Below, piece after piece: positions 55,530-64,000 of a stretch of DNA of 64,000 nucleotides; position 1 is the stretch's first letter; each line of letters opens with the position of its first letter. A program made the translations under genes and the position numbers. Origin of the DNA: Sarcocystis neurona (Eukaryota > Apicomplexa > Conoidasida > Eucoccidiorida > Sarcocystidae); the NCBI GenBank assembly GCA_000727475.1, contig KL647292.1, positions 4,693,162 through 4,757,161 of the forward strand, written 5' to 3'. A model generated the notes under the pieces. The model saw only the letters and a program-made list of their open reading frames with translations. It did no database searches and was not told the DNA's origin.

Positions 55530-57235
55530 GGCAGGTTCTTGCGCCCTCAATAAAGTGGGGAGGAGTAAGAGGAGGTAGGACTGGAGAGACAGAACGAGTA
55601 AATATGACACTGTTACTATCGGTCGTAGCAGCGGTGGGAGTCGGCAGCTAAGGAGGCGATACAGCTGTGTTAGCACGAACACGACGAGAACGTCCAGCGT
55701 AACAACAGAGCAGCACACCAAGCAGCTGCGGAGACACAGCTCATCGCTTAGCCTACGATAGCATGCGTCTGAGGCGTTTTTCTAAGCAACTCTTAGCTAC
55801 ATCCTGGAGCCAAGGGCACCAGAGCTTAGCAACACGCAACACCGCGATTAGAAGAGGAGGGGACACGTGCCTCAGGTGAGAAGGAGCGCAGGAACACATC
55901 TGGAGGCCTGGAGCGACAGAACATGGTAATATTGGCAAACATTTGAGAACACATTCAATCAAACAGTCGAACCGATCTTTCTGTCGTCGGTTGTATCAGT
56001 CACCACAAGCATTTGAACAGACCTATGATGCGTCAACATTCGATCACGTCTAGAGGCGCACGGAAGGCCTTCCTGGCAGCTGCGTCCTCACGAATGTATC
56101 AGTACTTCCCCCCCCTTCTGCAAAACTTCTCCGTTGTCTTCAAGCGTCACGCAGTGCACACGCTGCCTCTGCAGAGTTCTGCATAGCTGCCTTTATGGAC
56201 AGGTCCAGCTAAACGAAGGTTCCCTCCGTGGCCCTTTGATTTTACACTCATTAATGAATCTACGCGATGAACTGGATGTATTTGCGTCTGTGTGGATGCA
56301 GATATACATGTATGTGTAGAGCAGTATTTACGCCGACATCCGGGCCGAACGGGACTAGTGATCAGTTCTTGCATTCAGACTTCCCCACCGCGTGTCCATG
56401 TCACAGTGTCGCGCAGCCGTGCACTGGTGCAGTTGTTCGAAAGGTGGTCACTCAGAAGCACGGCTGCAAAGTTTCTCCTAACGTGTCCCTACAATGTCAG
56501 CGACCATATATAGAGTGGTGCTCGCACACTCTAAGTTTACAGTCCTCCTCGTATTCCTTCGTAATAGGTCGTCTTCCTCGGCACCGCTTCACATTACGTG
56601 TGGAGACCCGAAGAGTGCTTGGACCTCCACCCTAAAGAGATTTATCACCATCCTCATACTACCTACCTCCGCAAAATTTCCAGTGAAAATACACTCGCCA
56701 CTACCGGTCCTGCGCACCCCCCCGATCACAGTGATTGTAGCACACCCCGGTGTTCTTACTTGCGTCGACATATTACATATAACATTTTCCCAGCTCGGCT
56801 TGTATAGAGAGTGTCCTGTATTCCCGTGTGTGTCATATTATACTGAACACTCCCCCCTCGTACCGTTCCTTTCAGCGCAGTGTACGGCGCATCGGTTGTA
56901 CGTATTGCAACCCAGGAGATGTCCGTGCTACCGTGCGTGCTGCTGTTTCCTTATTTATCGACACGTCACGGATTGAAACCCGTAGTATTGATAGTTGTGT
57001 CCTTATTGCTCATAACGTTCCTGGTATATGTACGCCCGGAAACTGCAGTATCATGTTTTGTACGGCTACACGAGAGCAGTCATTCTGGCGAGGAGGCCGC
57101 TGTCAACGCAGATATTCTAATGTGAATGGGTTGTGAATATGGTCGAAGAGTGAAATGTGTCAACACTTGAAAACAGAGTTTTTGCAGCTAGACGTCTGAC
57201 ACGCCTGATGCGAATACTGAGTCAACTTCTCTAGA
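55530..57235. other. No assigned gene
   Basis: Unique sequence. A + frame at 56880-57125 contains a hydrophobic stretch (LKPVVLIVVSLLLITFLVYV) followed by a short acidic tail. This could be a terminal membrane exon, but no partner exons were found. Confidence 0.3.
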
Positions 57236-57239
57236 ACAA

Positions 57240-57787
57240 CTAAACAAATTCTGTGGAATTTCTTACGAGCCGTAGGCTTTCATGGACTGTAAAAACGTCC
57301 CTGCGTGTAGGCCTGATCCAGCTGGACCTATACGGCGGCGAGCATTGTTTGCGGCGACGGCCGCAACCCCGAGTCGCCGGGGCGTATTCGTCTTGGCATG
57401 GACCTCCTCCATCACTAATTATAGGCCCAGCCGTCTTGAACGGCATGAAGCGGAGAAATGAAGCAGCACCATCAGAAGCACCAGGATCCAAAGACAGCTG
57501 CAGTGTCCAACATTAACAGTGTTCATAAGCAGCTGCAACACATAAGCAGGAGCACTTAGGAGGTCACTGCCAAAGTAAACAAGGAGAGAAGCCACCGCCA
57601 GAGCAGCTAATACCAGCAAACACAGAAGTGAAGAAGAAATTCTGCAGCGGTGACCAGATGCGCGCACAGTGGAAGACGGTGTAGTGGAAGCAAGAGAATC
57701 CAGTCGCAACAGTGTCACCTTGAACGGGAAAAAATTAACGACAGATGAAATCAGAGCGCATGACGACGAGTAACACCAGGGGAACAT
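57240..57787 (-). CDS. Candidate membrane/secreted protein, N-terminal anchor exon plus second exon
   Basis: A minus frame from ATG 57787 contains VTLLRLDSLASTTPSSTVRA followed by a strong hydrophobic anchor, SLLCLLVLAALAVASLLVYF (about 57635-57575), the usual opening of secreted coccidian proteins. A second minus frame from a possible acceptor at 57498 (CACTGCAG) reads LSLDPGASDGAASFLRFMPF, then ends with RRDVFTVHESLRLVRNSTEFV at TGA/TAG 57240. The phase-compatible donor would leave an intron of only ~45 bases, so the join is doubtful, and an unspliced reading gives a second hydrophobic stretch. Function unknown. Confidence 0.3.
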
Positions 57788-58353
57788 GAAGAAGTAGAGG
57801 CAGCAGCCGCGGTGCCTGAGGCGGGCGCTACAGCCAGGTAACGACCTTTCGTGCGTTCTGTGAGGCAGCAACCGCTGACAAAAGGTAAGGCCGACGATTT
57901 CGTCACAGCACAGACACGGACAGCTTGTTGGCATATTGTACGCAGTTTTTTGCTGCATCGTGGACTGCGGTGACTTCCGGAATCCTGGGGAAAAGTGGAG
58001 CAGGGTTTGCAATCCGCAGGCGCCGCAGAGGTCAGCGTGAGTGTCGGACTTCATACAAGGTAAGCACGTGATACCAGGTGAATACTGAAAAGGTTCGTCT
58101 CTGTAGGACTACGCTTCATCAATGTTACTGTTGCGTTCCGAATTTCACGCACATGCTGCAGTCACACATAGACATTTACTCATTTATGTACCTGTCCCTT
58201 TGTTTACGTATATATACATATACCCGTGTAGAAACACATATATATATAGATATATATATATATACACGTGCACGTAGGCGTGCGTGAAACTATAACATTA
58301 TAGTATGCATTGCCATGGTTGTATGTATCTTTCGCTTTTTTCTTCTATTTGAG

Positions 58354-58786
58354 GCATGCAAGAGTGTGGGCGCCCAATTTTCCACGAGCATGGGACCTTG
58401 TGATATTTTTGATGGCCGCACGCGTGTCTGAGGAGCTAGAAGAAAATATGCTGCTCCAGGTGAGGGAACTCTTTTCAGATATGCGGAACTACTCCCCCCT
58501 CGGCAGCGTTTACCTGGAAGGAAGACTGCCTGCTGAGCAGATCCCATGTAACGCTGAATTCTGTGCAATGTACGAACGGAGGGCAGCAGAGGGCATCGCA
58601 AAAGCCGTGGAAGCCAGCAACGAAGGCAACACACCGACCCGCGGCAACATCGATACCCGCACTAACATCCACGTCGAACGCGTAGTAGTACTTTCTGGAA
58701 AGACGCTGAAGGAACACATAATGACGTGCACGTATGTCTACGATCCTGAAGACCTAGGCGCGAATTTGAGCAGTCCGCACCCTTAG
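58354..58786 (+). CDS. Candidate terminal exon of an unidentified gene
   Basis: A T/C-rich acceptor (TTTTTTCTTCTATTTGAG) ends at 58353 and the frame runs to TAG 58784-58786, about 143 residues. It includes ARVSEELEENMLLQVRELFS, LGSVYLEGRLPAEQIPCNAE, FCAMYERRAAEGIAKAVEAS and KEHIMTCTYVYDPEDLGANL. Codon-level composition is clearly protein-like, with a helical charged N-terminal half and three Cys. A weak resemblance of the YLEGRLP segment to Eimeria SAG surface antigens (RNGKLP-like) is the only hint of family. Upstream exons were not settled. A donor-like GTAAGC at 58060 is in the wrong phase. Confidence 0.4.
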
Positions 58787-59389
58787 GCACAACCCTACTC
58801 TGCAGATACGTTATACTGGATACGTAGCAGCAGGGGGTTGGATACATACGCGTAAATATGTGGTAGGAAGGCCGGGAAACGCAGCTACACTCATGGAAAT
58901 GACCATCCACATGCGTACTTGTCTGAAATTCGTCAGAAATCTCACATTATACTGAAAAGGCAATTACAAAGCAGTGTTTAGGAACTAGTGGAATCAAAAC
59001 CAGTTCTGTTAGTGGAGTGAGCCGAAGCATCAGCATTCCTTAAGGGAGTGCATCCGCACTGCTGAAGCAGCAAAACGCACCAGCAGTTGGAGTATGTGGT
59101 GCGTTTCCAGAGAGTTTCGGCATGGAGGGTAAAGGGGAAGTAAAAGGAAGAGGCCTTTTGCTTCACTGAGTGTGATGCCACTCATGAGAGTTGTGTTCTA
59201 GGGCTACGGCGCTGCGCTGCGGTTTCCCGGCGAAACACGTACTACGAGTGACACACCAGTGGAACTGAGGACATGCGCGTGTCTACCGGGATCAAACAGC
59301 TGTTTCGTCTCGTGAGCTTCGTTCACCAGCAGTGACCTGGCGTCGGCAAATTGGAAAACAGGTGTGGAGGGGCACCGCCCGAAGACTAG

Positions 59390-59644
59390 ATGAAGCCTTT
59401 GCGAGTAGGACTGACAGTCCAGCAGCTTCGTTACGCTGCAGTTGCTCAAGTGATCGAGTTTGCAACTGGTGCTGCCTTGTGGCAGGTACCGGGTTGGCGC
59501 CCGTTGTGCCGCTGCCGCGTCTGCCGTGGTGGGACTACTGTTGCTCCTGGTCGCCCGGACGCTGATGGTGCCGTATCGGGTGCGCGTGAACCCCTGTACT
59601 ATCAGTGCGTTCCGCGCTTCGGTTTGACACGTGTCTCGTTTTGA
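59390..59644 (+). CDS. Uncertain GC-rich ORF upstream of the 428-codon ORF
   Basis: An 84-codon + frame contains PLCRCRVCRGGTTVAPG. A second + frame over the same bases gives a hydrophobic segment (AAAASAVVGLLLLLVARTL) that could be a membrane anchor. Either could be an exon of the gene that follows. Neither has a decisive splice site. Confidence 0.25.
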   Translation: MKPLRVGLTVQQLRYAAVAQVIEFATGAALWQVPGWRPLCRCRVCRGGTTVAPGRPDADGAVSGAREPLYYQCVPRFGLTRVSF

Positions 59645-59784
59645 AAGATGGTGTGTCTGAAAGTTTCACACGACAGTGTGGTTCACTTAACCACAGTACA
59701 TCGACCAGAATAGTGAACGTGGTCGCCTTTTTTTGTCCTACTCGTATATGCACGCCGCTTCTCCGCTTTTAGTCGAAATGGAGC

Positions 59785-61071
59785 TTGCTTCCTACCGTAA
59801 GCGATGCCGCCTCGTGCCCCCTTAGCAGCGCGGCTTCTCGGGTAGGCAGGATCAAGTTGCTCCCCTTGCACCACATGAGAAGTTCTTTACAACTGATGGA
59901 GTCGTATCACCTGTGGCTCACCGTGAGGTTGACGCCTACTGTGCCGGCGCCGGAGAGGGACGCGGCTGAAAATCACTGGAGTAAGGAGAGAGAGGAGGAA
60001 GAGCAACAGTGCGGCAGTGTGGAAAACGCTTGTGGCGCAGAAAATTTGTCGACAGGTGAGCCGAAGGCAGCAGCACCGACAGCGGCAACACGTTCAGCAG
60101 CCACTTTTATGCGGAGTTCAAGAAAGCAACAGCGACAGCAACACGGGGAGAAAGATCGGCAGGAGCGACCGCAAGAGGACCAGCAGCCACAGCGTGAGCA
60201 GAAGCATCATCAACAGCAGAGAATACAACAAGTTCACTGCACATCGAGTGCGCGAATGACAAAGAGTACACTTAATCGGTCGGGCTGGAGATCTTCTTGT
60301 CTCGACACGCCAAGAAGCACGCTGCATCGAAGGAGACAGACACAATCGGTACGTGAGCGTGACATCGAAACCTCCACCCGTGCTGCCTGCTGGATTCCAT
60401 TTCCTGCTCTAGAGCTCTTGCGCACACTCTGCACCAATAGTGTGGTTGCTGCTACATTGAAAAAGATCAATGAATCACAGAAGTCAGGCGACACCTGCGG
60501 CTTCTCCAGCGCGGACCGTTACACGGAGGCTGCTCTTGCAGTTCCTCGTTGTGGTACTGACGCACCTGCACGGACGCGTGCTGTCACTTCTGGAAACCGT
60601 TTTTCGACACCTTCTGGCAGTGCTGGCGTGGGTAGGGCTGCTACTTCAAAGGGTGGTAACGTATTTCATGCACCTGGCTCTGCTGTTGCGACGCGACATA
60701 GTGCTGCTGCTGCAGCTGCCGTTGCCGGTTTCCACAAAAGTGTTCGTGGTGACTGCACATCATGCCACTGCTCCTGGTGTCGTTGCTGCTGCTGGCGTCG
60801 GTACCAAATTGTCATAGAGACCGGCCGAAAGAAGACCTACGTGGATCGAAACACAGTACAAGGTTATGGGGACACTGGTGACGCTGTCTCCACCGATGCT
60901 GCTGCTATGGCAGCCGTTGCCAGCGTCATGCTTCCGCTGATGGGTAGAAGCAACCGTCCCCTGGAAGAAGCACTTCTGATGTTGGATGCAGTGGTGAAGG
61001 CGGCAGCCGCCCCCGGGGCGCGCCCCAGCCGAAGAAACTACCGCAGGTATTCAGAAAGGGGCAGGAAGTAG
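59785..61071 (+). CDS. Hypothetical 428-residue low-complexity protein
   Basis: An intronless + frame from ATG 59785 to TAG 61069-61071. A later in-frame ATG (59896, MESYHLWLTVRLTPTVPAP) is an equally good start. Order of features: acidic Glu run (SKEREEEEQQ), Gln/Arg/His-rich stretch (60110-60240, RQERPQEDQQPQREQKHHQQQ), a more ordinary central part, a Cys-rich patch (CTSCHCSWCRCCCW, about 60750-60800), then a conserved-looking C-terminus, YQIVIETGRKKTYVDRNTV and MLPLMGRSNRPLEEALLMLD. No signal peptide or known domain. The Gln/Ala content matches other proteins of this genome. The Cys patch could instead be a repeat read out of phase. Function unknown. Confidence 0.5.
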   Translation: MLPTVSDAASCPLSSAASRVGRIKLLPLHHMRSSLQLMESYHLWLTVRLTPTVPAPERDAAENHWSKEREEEEQQCGSVENACGAENLSTGEPKAAAPTAATRSAATFMRSSRKQQRQQHGEKDRQERPQEDQQPQREQKHHQQQRIQQVHCTSSARMTKSTLNRSGWRSSCLDTPRSTLHRRRQTQSVRERDIETSTRAACWIPFPALELLRTLCTNSVVAATLKKINESQKSGDTCGFSSADRYTEAALAVPRCGTDAPARTRAVTSGNRFSTPSGSAGVGRAATSKGGNVFHAPGSAVATRHSAAAAAAVAGFHKSVRGDCTSCHCSWCRCCCWRRYQIVIETGRKKTYVDRNTVQGYGDTGDAVSTDAAAMAAVASVMLPLMGRSNRPLEEALLMLDAVVKAAAAPGARPSRRNYRRYSERGRK

Positions 61072-61079
61072 AGGGAGAA

Positions 61080-62005
61080 TGCTCGCACGGACTCGTGTCG
61101 GTTTCTCAAGATCAACTTGAGCAGCGACTCCTGAGGACCCTCTGAAGCAAAACCAGATGAATGCGCACCGAACATCAGTCTCTCATCAGCGTGTCTACCA
61201 ACTACACTACAGATCAGCTCGATATGTACATACCATCAGTGTTTCATCACGAGTATCTCCCACGATACAGCACCAACTCTGTTTCACACTTTCAAGAAAT
61301 TCAGGGGAAAAACCATTCACGTGTACTTGTTCCGGCACAGCACCTTTCTACGGATGTCTTTCAAACAAGCCCTCGTTCTAACAATCTGCACAGCGTGGGT
61401 GACGCTGTAGTTAGTATACGGGTGACTTGAAGACAGCTCCCAAAAGGCAGGCTCCCTGTCACGGATATGTAGGCAGGCGGCGTCCACACATGTGCGCGTG
61501 TGTGCAGTTGCACATATCCATACGTATTTGAATATGGCTGCGTGTGTGTGTGTATGAGTGTACATTTATGCTTCACTTGCAGGGACGGCACTGTACAATC
61601 TTTCAGACGTTCAGACGTCTCTTAAGTAATCAGTAGTAAGAATGGTGTACGCACGGATATATCACTGCATTGTAAGCACTACCAGGAGCAAAGGACATGA
61701 GAATTGATACAGCGTATACGTGCTGACCCAATCTTTGGAAAGCAAGGGTATGTGTTTAGAAAGGGAAATGGTGCATGTATGTCGTACTGTGCAGTATTCA
61801 AAAGCTTCATGTGGTCGTGTTCACAGTGATATACTTAGATCACCATCGTTGAAATACATGCAAACGTAGGACATCGTGGTCTACGTGGATGTGCGTCTAC
61901 GTTCCCCAGAACATCAGCGTGATTTGTATGTACGTGTGTGCGGCAACTAAACGCTGGAATAGAGATACACCTCCAGACCAGCCCCACACACACTTCACGT
62001 TCTTA
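61080..62005. other. No recognisable gene
   Basis: Unique sequence with a short TG tract near 61540. Open frames are short and of random composition. Confidence 0.5.
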
Positions 62006-62009
62006 CAGC

Positions 62010-62130
62010 GCACATATACACATACATATACATACGCACATACAGACATACATATACATACATACGTACACACATATGTACACACACCCACACACCCACA
62101 TACCCACACACACGCACGCACACACACACC
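62010..62130. repeat. CA/CATA microsatellite
   Basis: ACATATACACATACATA- and CACACCCACACA-type words over 120 bases. The His/Thr-rich ORFs on this stretch are repeat translations. Confidence 0.9.
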
Positions 62131-62134
62131 GAAT

Positions 62135-64000
62135 AGTCACCTTGTATACACGCCCAAATAACAGTATAGTAGTAGAAGTGTGCGATGTTTACGAACAAGA
62201 TAAACTATCGTAACACGAACTTGAAAGTGCGCGGAGATTTTTCTACTCACACGTGGGTTTGTATACACGGTTCTTGCTTCCCGTTTGGCCCAGGCGGTTC
62301 TTCGATGAGAGTTCCAAACACCGGTGGTGAAGCACGTTCTTTTACAACCTTTTTTCCACTTACGTATAAGGAATGCTCTATAACCCTGTACAAACATCTA
62401 TAATTGAAGATCAAGGGACACGAACGTAGAATTAGAGCCTGGTGTGTCTAGGTACACACAGGATTACTTACAGATGAAACAAGAAGCTGGACAGGGACAT
62501 ATATTTGGAATAATGCGCACGCGCATACACACGCACGAGTCAGTCGTATCCTGCGCAAAAGGATTGTATGGAATGTTACACAGGCGTGTGGTTTCCATTG
62601 TCTCTCCCAGGAGGTAGGTGTGCATGAGTAGATCCAACCCAGGATCTTCGTGGATGCATACATTAACACATAAGGGCAAACACTACGATCTCGCGACACA
62701 ACACAGTGTCTTGCTAAGGGGCGTTAACGATGTGTATCGCAGCCGTCTGCGTTTTGTAGGATGTTGGTTCTGCTAGAAAGTGTGACTTCTTTAATATGTA
62801 AAGCTATCCTACGCGCCTGCGTGTTGGCTACTGCCGGTCAATTTTTCTGAACTGTGAAGGTCATGCGTATCCGTGTCAAAGATGGCCACATCCGCGAAAA
62901 AGGGAGCACATAGTAACTCCAGACATATAGAGAGACTACGTACTTTTGCACGTTGAACAGGTGCAGGGGACGAAGAAGACAAAATCGTGCCCGACAGTAG
63001 TTCACACCTGTTTTCCATATAATCCTCAAATCTTTGGGCACGGGGCTCTCCAGAAGGTGCGCACTGGAAGCGTACGCAGGCATGAAGAAAAATCATCGTT
63101 CTACCGCTCGATTCGTAACTTGTGGAGCACGGAGATGGATTTTGTTTTATCCATAAATTTGGTGTTTATGCGGCTCACCCGGAAACATGGGGCGAGAACT
63201 AATATTTATTTAGCGCTGTGCATCCATCAGCGCTTACACACGCAGTTGAAAGCCTGTGTACACATGCGCAATTGAAAGCCTGTCCGCAAGTGTAGCTCAC
63301 GAAGGGCACATTTGTAAGTCCGTTGTGGTGTCGCTTCTGTACTGACGCTGCTGTTGTACTGTCGGCTACCATGGAACTTTCCGAAGTATCATAGAATACC
63401 ATGTCTACGTGTGGAAACCCTGCGTGCGTGTACGTGCACGAGCGTCTTCCTGTTGAGTACGGAGTTTCGTGTAGTGGAGGGTTGTATGCACAACAGTCGT
63501 GCTTCGAGGCTGCGTCGGGGGTATAAAAAAGAAACGGATTCCACTCACAACAATTCTACCTGGGTGACACGACATGAACGGTTAGCATGTACTTGTATAA
63601 TCGCGTTGAGTTGTGCACGCACCTATGGTGGGTGCCTGCTACGTACGCATGTGTGCCTGCGTGTATTTTATCTGAGCATGTCTGCTAGCCGTGCGGAAAG
63701 AGAAAACCCCTTCTTGAAAAATGGCTAGCAATAGGTCTATGAACTTCTGTACCCGCTTTTCATGCATTTGTACCTCGTTGCGTGTGTGTAGGTGTATGCA
63801 TGCGCACGTTTAGAGTGTGTAATTGAGCGCATCGAATGTGCGTAATGTACCTGCATACATAAGTGTGTGTGCGTGCGTACAGATGTACCCTATGTGTATG
63901 GGTCCTTACGTAAACGTGAGGACAATTGAATGTGGTTTAACGCGATTCGGCGTGGCTGCGCAGTTGGGGGTGAACGGTTGTACACGTAATTGACTTTATA
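62135..64000. other. No recognisable gene
   Basis: Unique sequence with scattered TG/CA words. ORFs such as 63354-63728 (+) lack protein-like composition or splice support. Confidence 0.45.

Noticed and set aside
25000..64000. Retrotransposon or viral genes
   Set aside because: No reverse transcriptase (YxDD-type), integrase or capsid-like motif was seen in any frame, and there are no long terminal repeats.
1..64000. tRNA, rRNA or telomeric repeats
   Set aside because: No cloverleaf with A/B boxes, rRNA core or TTTAGGG array was recognised by eye. A tRNAscan or Infernal run would settle it.

Overview
The window looks like nuclear DNA of a coccidian apicomplexan, most likely Eimeria or a close relative such as Cyclospora. 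The basis is pattern recognition. A reading frame of more than 5,400 codons is saturated with CAG/GCA/AGC/GCT triplets that read as Ala, Gln and Ser, the homopolymeric amino-acid repeats typical of Eimeria. It is followed by spliced genes with GT/AG introns, dense AT-rich microsatellites and minisatellites, and a small kinase of coccidian rhoptry-kinase (ROPK) type. There are no bacterial operons or ribosome-binding sites, and I recognised no rRNA, tRNA, telomere repeat or retrotransposon reverse transcriptase.

Layout. 1-24.7 kb (+ strand): one giant gene, cut by the left edge. Its first visible exon covers 1-16535. Three small exons (18808-19045, 21063-21188, 24593 to about 24658) join it in phase and spell a C-terminal DUF3883/NO VEIN C-terminal domain (PD-(D/E)XK-like). 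Together with a sacsin/NO VEIN-type motif near 706-870, this makes the gene a NO VEIN-like protein. Its introns are 2-3.4 kb long and full of tandem repeats. 24.8-35 kb: mostly non-coding, with CAG-rich islands (26.4, 32.9-33.7 kb), a triple repeat carrying a MluI palindrome, a diverged duplication and a 608-base assembly gap flanked by near-identical sequence. 35.4-35.7 kb: the probable 3' end of an unidentified + strand gene. 36.9-40.4 kb: several minisatellites and an orphan minus-strand exon that looks like a MOB1-family kinase adaptor. 41.7-48.2 kb: weak coding islands, including a Gln-rich frame interrupted by stops and a Cys-containing ORF with faint SRS/6-Cys character. 49.8-50.0 kb: a perfect 85-bp inverted repeat, a fold-back element. 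52.8-54.9 kb (- strand): a two-exon, 351-residue ROPK-like kinase with an N-terminal membrane anchor. 55.3-61.1 kb: scattered candidate exons and one intronless 428-codon ORF. 61.1-64 kb: CA/TA microsatellites with no convincing gene.

Two loci are well supported: the giant NO VEIN-like gene and the kinase. The MOB exon is supported by motif only. Remaining CDS entries are candidate exons, mostly supported by open frame and splice-site quality. The region alternates between repeat-rich and repeat-poor blocks. The genes share no evident pathway. The kinase is predicted to be secretory or rhoptry, MOB proteins regulate NDR/LATS-type kinases, and the giant protein is a probable ATPase/nuclease-fold protein of unknown role.
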